Assembly (NCBI RefSeq): GCF_000283155.1
Contig: NW_004454225.1
Span: 1,142,404-1,206,403, forward strand
Reading direction: 5' to 3'
Origin: Ceratotherium simum simum
Lineage: Eukaryota > Chordata > Mammalia > Perissodactyla > Rhinocerotidae
DNA: 64,000 nt
Shown piece after piece: positions 22,090 through 32,929 of this stretch (the stretch's first letter is position 1; the number at the start of each line of letters is the position of its first letter). The position numbers and the translations under genes were made by a program. The notes beneath the pieces are model-generated. The model ran no database searches and was not told the origin of the DNA. It saw only the letters and a program-made list of their open reading frames with translations.

Positions 22090-22245
22090 TCCCCAGCCTT
22101 GTCCTTGTGACCTTGGGCAAGGGGCGCTGTCTCACTGGGCCTCAGTTTCCCCATCTGTAAAATGGAGAATGACAAGAACATGGACCCCATAGAGTAGTGC
22201 GAAACTAACCAAATCCTTTGTGTAAAGGGCCTGACACCCACCAGG
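22090..22245 (+). repeat. MIR SINE
   Basis: ttgtgaccttgggcaagggg (22106) and cagtttccccatctgtaaaa (22143). Confidence 0.9.
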
Positions 22246-22299
22246 TGGGGTCAGAATTCACACACAGGGTGAAGCTGGGCCGCGAGGGCAGCAGCTATA

Positions 22300-22535
22300 C
22301 ACACACTCCGCCACCCGGGTGAGAATCCCCATCTGCGGCTTCCACCTGTGTGGCCTTGGGCAAGTTCCTGAACCTCCCTGTGCCTTAGTTTCCTCCTTTG
22401 TAAAACGGGAGCAGTAACAGTGCCTCTGCAGAGGGGTGTGTGAAGAGTCACTGAGTTAACGCAGGTAAAGCACGTCAAGACCACAGCCGGGCCCCTTCCA
22501 GCCGCTCTCGTTGGTACCATTATCATTATTTCCGC
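22300..22535 (+). repeat. MIR SINE, nearly full length
   Basis: gtgtggccttgggcaagttc (22348), tagtttcctcctttgtaaaa (22387), and a 3' end extending to the taccattatcattatt segment at 22515-22530. Confidence 0.92.
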
Positions 22536-22544
22536 CTGACCTTC

Positions 22545-22840
22545 TGTGTGAGTATCCTGTGGCTGCTGTGACTGATGACCACAAACGTGGTGACATAACA
22601 CAAATTTTTTATCATACAGTTTTGGAGATCCAGGTGTTGGAGGGCTGTGCTCCTTCCGGAGGCTCCAGGGGAGAATCCATTTCGTCGCCTTTTCCGGCTT
22701 CTGGAGGCCGCCCGCGTGCCTTGGCTTGGAGCCGCTCACTCCATCTTCAAAGCCAGCAATGTAGCATCTTCCCATCTCTCGTTTTGATCTGTGCCTCTGT
22801 GGTCTCCTCTCTGACTTTGAGCCTCTTCCCTCCCTCTATT
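22545..22840 (-). repeat. MLT1-class LTR, first segment
   Basis: gtatcctgtggctgctgtga (22552) and ggggagaatccatttcgtcg (22668) are the reverse complement of MLT1. The element is interrupted at about 22840 by L1 sequence and resumes at about 23355. Confidence 0.7.
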
Positions 22841-23350
22841 TTTTTAACTTTTTATGTAGAACTCATTTGAGCTTTGGAGAAGTTCTAAAGATAATTCAGA
22901 GAGTTCCAGACCCTCTTCACCCAGGTTCCCCTACCGTTCACACCTCACGTAACTGGGCTGCACTTATCACAGGGAAGACGTTAGTGTTGATGCAACTCTG
23001 TAAGCTATAGACTTTATTCAGATGTCACCAGCTTTGTCACCGGTGTTCTTTCCCTCTTCCAGAATCTGTCCACGATCCCACATGTGTTTGGTCTTCGTGT
23101 CACCTTAGTCCCTCCCATCTGTGGTGTCTTTCCCGACCTGGACACTTTCGAGGAGCACAGCTGGGGTATTCTGTAGACTGTCCCTCCATTTGTTTTTTTG
23201 AACAGCTTTATTCTGATATAATTCGCATACCACCCAATTCACCCATTTATGAATGCAATGATTTGGGTTTTTATTAACTTTCTGAAATCGCAGTAAAATA
23301 TATCTAACATAACGTTTGTCATTTTACCCATTTTTAAGTATATAGCTCAG
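22841..23350 (-). repeat. L1 fragments inserted into the MLT1 LTR
   Basis: Two antisense L1 3' segments: one from about 22845 (agtt/ccagaccctcttcaccc near 22910) and another beginning at gaacagctttattctgatat (23200), extending through cattttacccatttttaagt. Confidence 0.7.
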
Positions 23351-23354
23351 TGTG

Positions 23355-23545
23355 TGTGTCTCTAATGAAGACCCTGTGATGACACTGGGCCCACCTGGAC
23401 AATCCAGGCTGGTCTCCCATCTCAAGATCCCTAACTTAATCACATTTGCAAAGTCTCTTTTGCCCTGTAAGGTGACCTGCTCGGTCACAAGTTCCAGGGA
23501 TTGGGACGTGGCCATCTTTGGGGGCTGTTATTCTGTCTGCCACGC
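23355..23545 (-). repeat. MLT1-class LTR, second segment
   Basis: aatcacatttgcaaagtctc (23439) followed by a diverged gtgacctgctcggtcacaag continue the LTR broken at 22840. Confidence 0.6.
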
Positions 23546-24759
23546 CTTCCTCAGAGCCACCGGTCACCTCATGCCTGTGATGACCTGTCTGCCCGCTGGA
23601 CTCGGGCTCCCCAGTGCTGAGACCCAGTGCCGAGAAGGTGGCCTGGGAAACCTGAATTCCCACATTCGTCAGCACTCACTCTAGCCGGAGCTTGGGTAAT
23701 GGCCATTTGTGTCAAAAATGGTCAGATAGCAGCAATTTCATCTGGTCCCCCTAATTTGCACTGGCTCAGCGTGCAGCCACGGACCCGGAGGACTGAGCTC
23801 CCACCTCTGCTGCCCATGCAAAACAAGCCACACCCAGACCCACTGACAGACAGGAAAGCGAGGCCACACCCACACGGGGGGCACATTTGCACCCAGTGTC
23901 TCTGCCCCCGGGCTCCCTGTGACACTGCAGGCTGGGAGGCACTGGGAAGCCTTGCAGGTCGTCAAAGTCCTGAAATACACCCAAACCAGCATGTAACTAG
24001 CCTCCGCTCCAGGCCTCCAGATACCCCCCACGCTGCCCGGACCCTCCCCCAGGGCCCCAGACCTCCTCATGAACGGCCTGTCCCAGCAGGGGGTCCCTGG
24101 ACCTGCTCCCCCTGGCCATCCGATCGGCCAGGACCTGGACCACACTGGGTACTCTGGCACACAGTAGGTGCTCAATGAGTGTGTGGTGAGGGGGTGAAGG
24201 GAGGGCTTGAAACCCTCGTGGCCCCCTTGCGCCCTGCCTGGTGCTGGGCCCACTCAGCCTCACTTCTTGCCCCCCACCCTCCTGGCCACGGTGCTGCGGT
24301 GGTTTCCCCCTCTTCTTGGGGAGCCAGTGGGTGTGAGGGGCGCAGAACAAGAGGGCTTTGAGGCAGCCCTATCTCTGGAGGGAAGCGGAGGAGATAACGC
24401 AGCTTCTCACTTTCCCAGGCTGCCCCAGACCAGAGATAACCCCGGGAGAGACAGGGTGCCCCGATCCCGGTAGCAGTGGGCCACCCACCTGTCCCCCGGG
24501 GCTCCCACGGTCCCACTATCACAGACTCCGGGCTGAAACCTGATGAGCCGCTCGGAAGAGCCGCCCAAGACAGGTGGGTGATAAGCCAGCCAGAGCTGGT
24601 GGGGAGGGGACAAATCTCCAGCGTCCCCTGGAAGGTGATTCGTAGGCTGCAGCTGCCCTTCCCCAGGCCTAGTTCACCTGCACCTCCCCTGGGGAGCCCA
24701 CCCTGACCCACCACACACTCTCCAGAGCTGCCCTAAGACACAGCCCCTGCCAAAGGCCT
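23546..24759. other. Unique intergenic stretch, no gene seen
   Basis: GC-rich, with one short L2/MIR-like tail (cagtaggtgctcaatgag, about 24163-24180). Frames up to about 180 codons occur on both strands and overlap each other, so I do not call coding sequence. Confidence 0.5.
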
Positions 24760-24870
24760 TTCAAAAACACCTGGTCCAGCCCTCTGGCTGACCAGTGAAG
24801 CTGAAACCAGAGAGGTTGCCCAAGTCACACAGCATCTTGACAGCACAGTGAGACCTTGATCTCAGATCCC
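24760..24870 (-). repeat. MIR SINE fragment
   Basis: Reverse core: agagaggttgcccaagtcac at 24810-24829. Confidence 0.75.
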
Positions 24871-25034
24871 ACCGCTGCTGCAAGTTCCCTTTCCGCACAC
24901 CAGACATCCATCCTCAAATACTGGTCAAATATCGCGAGATGGGGGGCAGGGGTTGCAGAGCCCCAGGGCTGAATTCTAGAGGGTGGGGTGCAGAACAGAG
25001 AGGAAGGGGCCACATGGTGTGGGGAGGGAACCCG

Positions 25035-25255
25035 GAGCCGGGAGCAGGACATCAAGTTTCTGCCCCGACTCTGCAACTAACTCACTGGGGCACCTTGACC
25101 CAGTCCCTGCTCCTCTCTGAGCCTCAGTTTCCCTATCTATAAACGGAGATAATAATGGTTTTACCATAAGAGTGTTGCATAGTGGATTAGCCTGTTCGAG
25201 GGCCTTAGGACAGTGCCCAGCCCTCGTAAACACTCTGAGGAGTTGCTGTGGTTGC
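25035..25255 (+). repeat. MIR SINE, nearly full length
   Basis: ctctgagcctcagtttccct (25114) then ataaacggagataataatgg (25139). Confidence 0.9.
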
Positions 25256-25264
25256 TCCCGTGGT

Positions 25265-25500
25265 TCTTCCTGTCTCCCTGCTCCGCCGGGAGCTCCGTGA
25301 AGTCAGGGCTGGGGGTATTCAGCTTGCAGCACGGGGCCCGGGCTGGTGGTGTCCACTCCTTCAGCGAGTTTCCTGAGGCAATGACCGCAGCACGGTCAGC
25401 ACTTCCGTCGGGAAGACACAGCCATGGGAGGGCAGCACCAGGGCTGGATGAAGGACTGATGAATGAATGAATGAGTGGGCGAATGAATGAATGACTCAAT
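25265..25500 (+). repeat. L2 LINE 3' end, diverged, with GAAT tail
   Basis: ggagctccgtgaagtcaggg (25289) and the closing tgaatgaatgaatgagtggg at 25459-25478 fit a decayed L2 3' end. Confidence 0.55.
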
Positions 25501-25909
25501 CTGCTCAGTTTCTCACCAGAGGAGGGGCTCTCAGCCTAGCTTCCTCCCCCACCTGACCCCACACCGGCCCCCTTTTTAGCTTCCTGCCTCCCCCAGCCCC
25601 AGGGGGAAGGGGCAGGTGGGCAGTGGGCAGGAGGCGCTCACCCAGGGACTGATATGCTGCTTCCCGCAGACCAGCAGCCCAGGCGCTGCCCACCTGCTCT
25701 CTACCCGCCACCAGCCTGAGCAAGCATTCCCTGCAGGCCCGCCACCTCCCAGCATGGCGTGCCCATGAGTGCAGGCTGGCCCGAGACCCAGAGCAGAGGC
25801 CCCTGCCCGCAGCCAGCCTGGCAGGCCAGTGACTGGAGGAGGGGCCAGCTGGGGGTCTGAACCACCAAGCCCCCCATCTTGCCTTCAGTGAATTCACCTG
25901 GAGCACCAA

Positions 25910-26055
25910 ATTTGGCTCTTACAGCAGAATACAGGCATTGTTAGAAGGGGAAACTGAGGGCCAGGGCAGGAAGTGACTTGTCCAAGGTCACAGGGTGAGA
26001 CAGGCAGACCGAAATAGGACTCAGGCTCAGTTCTTCCAGCCTGCAGCCCCAGGGG
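25910..26055 (-). repeat. MIR SINE
   Basis: ggggaaactgagggccaggg (25948) and gacttgtccaaggtcacagg (25975). Confidence 0.85.
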
Positions 26056-26189
26056 GGTCCGCATCCCACCTGTCCCCCCATCACCCAAGCCCTCCACTCC
26101 CACGACTTTGTGATGCATGAAGTCCCCCCTCCCCAGGTTTCGTACCCCAGTGTGGTGGCCCAGACTTGCCAGCCCTTCCCCACCACCTC

Positions 26190-26285
26190 TCATGAGCTCC
26201 TCTGAACCTCAATGTTCTCGTCATCATCAGTGGAGCTGATAATAGTACAGACCTCATGATGTTGTGAGGATTAAATGAGATGCTG
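26190..26285 (+). repeat. MIR SINE 3' half
   Basis: tgatgttgtgaggattaaat at 26257-26276 is the MIR 3' segment. The L1 begins at about the junction. Confidence 0.8.
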
Positions 26286-26441
26286 CCATTTGAATAGACA
26301 TTTCTCCAGAAAATATATATGAATGACTAATAAGCACATGAAAAGATGATCAACATGATTAGTCTTTAGGAAAATAAAAATCAAAACCACGGTGAGATGC
26401 CACTTCACACCCACTAGGATGGCTATAATCAAAAAGACAGC

Positions 26442-26699
26442 TGAGCCGGTCCTGATGGCCTACTGGTTAAAGTTTGGCACTCTTACCGCTTCAGCAGCCC
26501 GGGTTCGCTTCCCGGTCACGGAACCACACCACTCGTCTGTCAGAAGCCATGCTGTGGCAGCGGCTCACATGGAAGTACTAGAAGGACCTGCAACTAGAAT
26601 ATACAACTATGTACTGGGGCTTTGGGGAGGGGAAAAAAGAGAGGGGAAGATTGGCAATAGATGTTAGCTCAGAGCGAATCTTTCCCAGCAAAAAAACAA
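26442..26699 (+). mobile_element. ERE-type tRNA-derived SINE, copy 1
   Basis: Head gagccggtcctgatggccta (26443), B-box region cgggttcgcttcccggt (26500-26516), then agccatgctgtggcagcggc (26545) and an A-rich tail ending caaaa at about 26700. Flanked by the 11-base direct repeat aaaaagacagc at 26431-26441 and 26700-26710, which marks the L1-dependent insertion site. Confidence 0.88.
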
Positions 26700-26857
26700 A
26701 AAAAGACAGCCAGTGACAGGTGTTGGCAAGGATGTGGAGAAATTGAAGCCCTCATAACATTGCTTGTGGGAATGCAAAATGACTCAGCCACATTGGGAAA
26801 TATATTTGGGTATATTCTTTTAGGTATATACCCAAAAGAAATGAAAACACATGTCCA

Positions 26858-27105
26858 GGGGTTGGCCCGGTGGTGCAGCGGTTAAGTGTGCGAGCTCTGC
26901 TGCTGGCGGCCCGGGTTTGGTTCCTGGGCGCACACCGACGCACCGCTTGTCAGGCCATGCTGTGGCAGCGTCCCATATAAAGTGGAGGAAGATAGGTACA
27001 GATGTTAGCCCAGGGCCAGTCTTCCTCAGCAAAAAAAGAAAAAAAAGAGGAAGATTGGCATGATGTTAGCTCAGGGCTGATCTTCCTCACAAAAAAAAGA
27101 AAAAA
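26858..27105 (+). mobile_element. ERE-type tRNA-derived SINE, copy 2
   Basis: Head ggggttggcccggtggtgca (26858), caggccatgctgtggcagcg (26950), tail with gatgttagcccagggccagt (27001) and ttagctcagggctgatcttc. The 15-base direct repeat gaaaacacatgtcca occurs at 26843-26857 and 27106-27120, an intact target-site duplication. Confidence 0.93.
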
Positions 27106-27659
27106 GAAAACACATGTCCACACAAAGACTTGTACAGGAATGTCCACAGCAGCATTCTTCATAATAGCCAAAAAGTGGAAACAACCCAAATGTCCATCGA
27201 TGGAGGAACAGATAAACAAAATGAAATATCTATGCAATGGAATATTATTCAGCCATAAAAAAGAATGAAGTACTGATGCTTGCTACAACATTATGCTGAG
27301 TGAAAGAAGCCAGTCACAAAAGACCACGTATTGTATGATTTCATTTATATGAAATGTCCAGAATGGGCAAATCCATGGAGAGTATATTGATGGTTCCAGG
27401 GGCTGGGGGAAGAGGAATGGGAATGACTGCTGATGGGTATTAGGTTTCTTTTTGGGACAATCTAGAATTAGATTATGATGATGGTTATACAACGCTATAC
27501 ATAACTAAAAACCATTGAACCACATATTTGAAGTGGGCGAACTTTATGGTGGGTAAATTATATCTCGATAAATCTGTTTTAACAAATGAGACGCTCCACG
27601 TCCGCCTGTCCAGCATCCGGTTGGGGCGCAGGGGGTGGGAACGGCTAGGACTGGTGTTC

Positions 27660-27790
27660 TCATTATTTGCATTATCATCTATCTTGCTCCTCACAGCCCT
27701 GTGAGGTGAGCATTTGGCAGATGCAGCAAAGTGAGGCTTCCAGAAGTGAGGTGTCCGACGCAGGAACTAATGGAGCCCCAATACCTCCCT
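27660..27790 (-). repeat. MIR SINE fragment, diverged
   Basis: cctcacagccctgtgaggtg (27690) and the aagtgaggcttccagaagtg segment (27730) follow the reverse MIR pattern. Confidence 0.6.
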
Positions 27791-27944
27791 GGCCTTCTGG
27801 ACAATGAGAGCAGGGTGGGGGCTGTCAGGGGAGGTGGGCTGGGGGCACTGTGAGCTGCATTTTCACCTGCCAGGCTCTGTAGTGGATTTGGGGGAGGAGG
27901 CACTGCAAGGACGCCCAGGATCTGACTCTCCTCCCCTCCCCCAC

Positions 27945-28020
27945 TTCAGGCCTCTGTTTTCCCATCTGTCAAAAGGGCTCCATCAGTGGTTTTCAAACTG
28001 TGCTCCAAGGCACCCTGGGG
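27945..28020 (+). repeat. MIR SINE fragment
   Basis: Short forward core: ctgttttcccatctgtcaaa at 27954-27973. Confidence 0.55.
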
Positions 28021-28819
28021 CCAAGAAGAGATTTCAACAGCTCCTGGGAAAGGATGCCCCTGAGGTCCCCCAGGGCCTCCACCCACATCCCTGCCTCCCC
28101 TTCAGGCCTGACCCACCCCCACAGGATGTGGCTGCCAAATGTAGGTGGGGAAGAGGAAGGCGTGGGGGTCGTGCGAAGGAGTCCGCATCCTGGGGACCAG
28201 GAGATGAGAACTCCAGGTGCCTGTAGCCCAGCTTCCGGCTCCAGCCGAGGGAAGAAGCCTCGGATGCTGCCTCCCAGGACACAGCCGCCTGGCTTGGAGC
28301 CCAGAGCCCGGTCCGGACATGGCACTTCCGCTTCCGTCCTGGTGGGGAGACACTCTGGAGCCTCTTGCTCGGGTCCTGGGTCCCCAGGCCTTGATTAGCC
28401 TTGGCCCTGGATACCGAGTCCCAGACTTCTTGAGGATCCAACAAGAGGGTGAACCTGGGCCTGTGCTGGGTGCTGGGGACCCTGCTCTTGGGTTGTTCAC
28501 AGAGCCCCAGTTATGTTTGCATAACTCTAACCCCAGCACCAAAGACGCTCCTGTGGAGGAGGCCAACCAGATCAGATAGAAATCTGAGTGAGCAATGAGG
28601 AATGGTGGGGCCTGCGGCCAAGTGGAGCACCCTTGCCTCATCCAAAGGGGGCAGCTGCCAACTGGCTCTAGCCAGCTGTTGCCAGACTTTTAATCTTTCA
28701 AGAGAAGTCAGAAATCTGGATTTTAATATGAAATCTCCAGATTGTGGAAAAATTTGGGGAGCAAAACACATCCATAAACAGGATACAGCCTGTGGGCCAC
28801 CAGGTAGAAACATTACCTC
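28021..28819. other. Unique intergenic stretch, no gene seen
   Basis: GC-rich to 28500, more AT-rich afterwards; no gene or repeat recognised. Overlapping open frames on both strands argue against coding. Confidence 0.45.
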
Positions 28820-28955
28820 ATTGATAGATGCAACCACCATCTTACAGGTGAGAAACTGCGGCTAAAGGAGGAGACGCAGGACGTGCAAGGTCCCCATGCA
28901 GTATGTCGCAGAGCCCAGACTCAGAGCTGGGTCCCCTACTCCAGACTCGAGGAAG
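28820..28955 (-). repeat. MIR SINE fragment
   Basis: ccatcttacaggtgagaaac at 28837-28856, then gcagagcccagactcagagc (28908). Confidence 0.75.
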
Positions 28956-28984
28956 GACGCTTCCGTGAAGCTGCTCCCTGGCTT

Positions 28985-29240
28985 CAACAAATAAAGAAAT
29001 AGCCCTTCCGTCCACAGTCTGGTTAAGTAAACGATGGGACACCCGCACGGAAAAGAATGAGGGAGCTCTGCGTGTACTGATACAGGCCGTTCTCAAAGGT
29101 GCAGGGGAGGACTCTGCCGTTTGTGGTGTGTGTTTAAGGTGGAGAAGAGAATAGAAATATATCTTTGCGTGTATCCGCATAGGCCATCTCTAGAATACTC
29201 AAGAAAGGGATGGGGGACAGGGGTGGGAGGGGACTGCTCC
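28985..29240 (+). repeat. Old L1-like fragment
   Basis: ggaaaagaatgagggagctc (29049) and tatatctttgcgtgtatccg (29158) resemble the 3' region of old L1 elements in sense orientation. Diverged. Confidence 0.5.
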
Positions 29241-29479
29241 CTCCACACCGCTCGATGTATTGGATTGTTGGACATGTTAGCGTGTTAGCTCTTCAGCACG
29301 TACATTATTTTTTTGTTTTTTTTCCGTTGTCCCATCTTCTCCCCACCCCACCCCGTGTCCTTCTCTGAGCCTGGGATGTGAAGAGGGATTTGCAGGCATC
29401 CTGGGGTCTGGGGCTAGCTCCCTGGGAGCTAGAGAGGATGGGGGGCGGAGCTGCCCTGGATGAGGCCCACTGTGTGCCG

Positions 29480-29625
29480 GGGGCCCTTCAGTCCTCACGA
29501 CAGCTCTGTGAGGTGAGGCAGCTATAACCCCAGTTTGCAGATGAGGAAACTGAGTCGCACCAGCAGAAGGTATGGAAGCTGGCTCAGAGGTCAGGGGCCA
29601 GGCTCTCAGAGTGTCCCTGCTCCTC
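29480..29625 (-). repeat. MIR SINE
   Basis: agtttgcagatgaggaaact (29532) preceded by cagctctgtgaggtgaggca (29501). Confidence 0.85.
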
Positions 29626-30944
29626 CCCTAGGTCCTCCCCTTTCTCGGCTGAGGGTTCACAGCCTGGGGTTTGTCATGGCCCAGCCCAGGCCCCAGGCCC
29701 CTTCCTGAGAGCTAGTGGGGCAGTTCCCAGCCCCCAACCACACCCTCACGCTCCTGCCCCTCCAGCTTGGCTCAGAGCAGCTGGATTCCTTCCGAGAATG
29801 GCTCAACCCCAGGTCCACAGCCCCTCTGGGTTCCAGCCAGAAGCATTTCCACCCATGAACCTCGGGTCCAGCTGGGGCCACAGAGCCCCCGATGGAGCTC
29901 ATGCCCGGAATCCACCAGTACATCCTGCCCAAGGAGGGATTTGCAGGCAGGACACCTCAAGAGTTCATCATGTCCCCTTAGATAACACACAGCATCGCCA
30001 GGAGGAGATTAGCACCCCATTGACTCCTCTGATAAGGAGACCAGAGAGGTTAGGCCTTTAGCCTAAAGTCACAGCAAACGGGGATTTGGGGCCAATCACT
30101 TCCCAGCCAGGCCTTGGCTTCCTCCCTGTAGAGGAGGACAGAACGACACTCCTGGGCTGTGACGGGGATGGAGTGAGGGACCACAGTGTGAACACGGAGA
30201 TGGAAAAGACACGCTTTCCTGCCCTTAGAACCTCAGGCTCTGGAGACCAGTACACAGGCTTGACTTCGAGGGCGAGGGGCTCCGAGAGGGGGAGCTGGGA
30301 GCTCAGAAAACACCCCTGGGGGTCAGAGAGGACTTCCTGAGGAAGGGACGTATGGAAACCCTGGCGGCACAGCTCAGTTGGGCAGCGCCCTTCTGGCAGT
30401 GGGCGTCAGCCCTCCTGGGGCCAAGGGTATGCCCAGACCAGGGCCGGAAGCCCGCGGGAGCCTCCAAGAGGGGCCTTCTGGGCGGAAGTGGAGGCGGGGC
30501 TCCTCAAGGTGGAGAATGAGGTCAGGGCCTGGCCGCCGCCAGCAGGTGATTCCTCCTGGCCAGTTCCTGCCCTGTCCGGGGAGGCGGGCCACCCGCGGGC
30601 CTTCCCTGCCGCCAGCCAGTGGTCAAGCCCAGGCCGCCCAATGCCCCCTGTGCTGACTCATGTCCGCCCGGCTGGCCCTGGCTGGAGGGAGGGGGCGAAC
30701 CCCACTCCATGCTTGACCTTATCAGGCCTTGCTTGTGTCCAGCCGCCTGGACGTGGGCAGGGCCTCGGCACCTCCCCACCCCCTGCCCCGGCAGAGCAGG
30801 GCCCGCATGAGCTCATGGGAGCCCGAGGCAGGGACGAGCAGGCAAGGCTGCGGCCCAAGAAGGGAGGAGGGCAACAGCCTGGCTAGGCTGCCCTGTGGGG
30901 CTGCCCATCGGCCCCCTGCCCGTTGGGACAGGGCTGGGCACAGA

Positions 30945-30971
30945 CTATTTTTAGCTCCCAAATTAGGAATG
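30945..30971 (+). promoter_or_regulatory. MEF2 - CArG - TEAD composite motif cluster
   Basis: Within 27 bases lie CTATTTTTAG (30945-30954, exact MEF2 consensus), CCAAATTAGG (30958-30967, exact SRF CArG box CC(A/T)6GG) and GGAATG (30966-30971, exact TEAD core). It lies in non-repeat DNA about 30.6 kb upstream of the PDGFB start. Such clustering is typical of muscle or vascular smooth-muscle enhancers; activity here is inferred. Confidence 0.55.
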
Positions 30972-31027
30972 GTGGGACCCAGCTGTAGCAGCTGCTGCCC
31001 GGAGGCTTCTCATTGCCGCAGACTGGG

Positions 31028-31250
31028 AGCATGCACGCGCACACACTGACACACCCAGGCACACGGCACTTGTGCAAATACATAAGCACATGCATGTGAA
31101 CATTGCTATGCACAGAAGCGTGTGCATGGATATGCACCCACACACGTGCACAGAGACACGCCCACAAATACCTACAGACATGCGTACAGGCGCTCACGTG
31201 TGCACAGACATGCACACACACACACAACTCGTACCGGCCCACCAGAACAC
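31028..31250. repeat. CA-rich imperfect simple repeat
   Basis: Interrupted (CA)n with acacgc, acatgc and acacac units. The purest run is cacacacacacac near 31212-31224. Confidence 0.7.
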
Positions 31251-31629
31251 ACAGGCCTGCACCCAAGGCCCAACCAAGTGTACACTCGGGGTGCACAGGC
31301 TGGCTGAGGGTCACTCAGCTACGTAAGCATCCCAAGGGCCCCCACCTGTGTGCACACACACCTTGTCCTCTCTTCAGCCCCTTGCTGGTCCTTCTAACAA
31401 TGCCCTCAAGCAGCTCCCAGCCTGGAGGCTAGAAACAGGCCACGATGACCACACAGTGGGACCCACGATGCGGCAGAGGGTGAATAAGGGGCTGCAGGTG
31501 CACAGAGGAGGTGGCAGCTCAGCCTGGGGTGGTCAGGGAAGGCTTCCTGGAGGATGAGGGCCCCAAAGGAATGAGCAGTAAAGGATCTGCCTGTTTTAAT
31601 GAAGCCTGCAGTGAGTTATTTTCTAGTGC

Positions 31630-31855
31630 CTATGAAAATAACAACAATAACAGTCAACAGTCGTAACAGCTACAGTCACCACGCACTCACTGTGCCAGGC
31701 CCCCTCCCTGCATCGTCTCATTTCATCCTCTCAGCACCTTACAGGCAAGACTGTTACCATCACTATTTACCGATGAAGACACTGAGGCCGAGTGAGGTCT
31801 TGGCACATGCTGGTGGGTCTGACCCCAAAGCCCATGCTCATGCAATGGTGGTGGC
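31630..31855 (-). repeat. MIR SINE, nearly full length
   Basis: Reverse MIR from aaataacaacaataacagtc (31635) through tttaccgatgaagacactga (31766) to caaagcccatgctcatgcaa (31827). Confidence 0.85.
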
Positions 31856-31869
31856 TTTTGTGACCAGGG

Positions 31870-32345
31870 GGGTGTTGCAGTTATCTATTGCCATGTAACA
31901 AATGACCCCATCACTTAGCGTCTTAAAACAAGAGCAATCATTTGTTTCACTCACAGATCTGCAAGTGAAGCAGGCTGAGGAGGAAGGCACATCCTTGCTC
32001 TAGGTGGCGTCAGCTGGGGATCTCGGGGCCTGGATGACCGATTGGCTCCTCTAAAGTGAAAGCTGGGGGCCTCTGTTCCTCCCCACCTGGCCTTTCCATG
32101 GGGCTGTTGGGCTTCCCCACAGCATGGTGGCTGAGTTCCAAGAGCAAGCGTCCCAGGGATGGGTCATGGAAGCTGCAGTTTCTTACAGCCTGGGTCTGGG
32201 CTCTGACACAGCCATCACTTCCGCCACATTGCTCGAGCATCCACAGAGCCCACACTCAAGGGAAGGGGGCGTAGACACCTCTCAGTATGAGGAGTGTCGA
32301 ATAATTGTGGGGGGCGTAGGGGTGGGCAGGCATGTTCTAAAACCA
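31870..32345 (-). repeat. Old LTR- or DNA-type element, family uncertain
   Basis: Begins gcagttatctattgccatgt (31877), then gtaacaaatgaccccatcac; later catggtggctgagttccaag (32122) and gccatcacttccgccacatt (32211). I recognise this order from a common mammalian interspersed repeat but cannot name the family with confidence. Confidence 0.55.
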
Positions 32346-32929
32346 CCAGAGTGAGGATGGAGGTGGCCCCAAGGCAGGCAAGTACCGTCCAGCCCAGAGC
32401 CCCCTGCCCTGCCCCAGACCCCAGACCTCCAGCTGGGGCTGGCGGATCAGTCCTGGAGCAGGTGGCCCCCTTCCTCCGCCCCCACCCCGCCCTTTCCATT
32501 CACATCTTCTTTCGTGGCACACACAGAGGGCCCTGTGTGTGGCTACAGAGGCCTAACTGTCCTGGCACCTCGGCTGGAAAGGGGCAGCCTCAGTGGGGCA
32601 GAGGCGCTGCGTGCCCAGGCTGGGGAGGTGCGTCGCCCCCTGCCAGAGCTCCCAGGGCCCCCAGTCTATCTCCTCTGCCTCCTCCTTGCCCACCCAAAGG
32701 GGACAGAGACCCAAACAGCGTTTGGGAACGGCCGCTCCTGGGTCTCCCCAAGACCCCAGCATAGATGTCCTTTCTAAGGCCCTTCTCCCATGCCCTAAAT
32801 TTTCATGATTCAAGGGTTAGAAGTATCCAACACTATGAAATCCAAAAGTCTACTTCCATGCTTCTCTCTTTCCCACGAGTCGAAGTTTTCGATATGTTTT
32901 GACTCAATTTGACAAAACCAATGGGATTG
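32346..32929. other. Unique stretch, no gene seen
   Basis: A GC-rich part (to 32780) contains a CTCF-like sequence on the minus strand (CTGGCAGGGGGCGACG, about 32631-32646). After it the sequence turns AT-rich. Confidence 0.4.

Larger units (their letters stand above)
26286..27585 (+). repeat. L1 LINE, ORF2 3' end plus 3' terminus, split by two EREs
   Basis: Sense-strand L1: atgccacttcacacccacta (26397), ggaatgcaaaatgactcagc (26769), acaacccaaatgtccatcga (27180), ctatgcaatggaatattatt (27230), gctgagtgaaagaagccagt (27295) and a 3' end near ctcgataaatctgtttt (27564). The reading frame is broken many times, so it is a dead fragment. Two SINEs with clear target-site duplications sit inside it. 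Confidence 0.92.
29626..31629. other. Mostly unique stretch with a candidate enhancer core
   Basis: No gene seen. Only a short reverse MIR remnant is present (about 30030-30085, gaccagagaggttaggcctt) plus a CA-rich tract at 31028-31250. The segment 30650-30975 holds AP-1 (TGACTCA, 30654-30660), a TTATCA GATA-type site (30719-30724), and the MEF2/CArG/TEAD cluster listed separately. Confidence 0.5.

Noticed and set aside
21552..22241. 229-codon open frame on the minus strand
   Set aside because: Covers two MIR fragments; opposite-strand frames of similar length overlap.
26443..26520. tRNA-like A and B boxes
   Set aside because: These belong to the tRNA-derived head of an ERE SINE; no tRNA cloverleaf or anticodon arm is intact.
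31028..31250. Regularly spaced repeats that might suggest an array
   Set aside because: An imperfect CA microsatellite without constant repeats and unique spacers; this is a mammalian genome.
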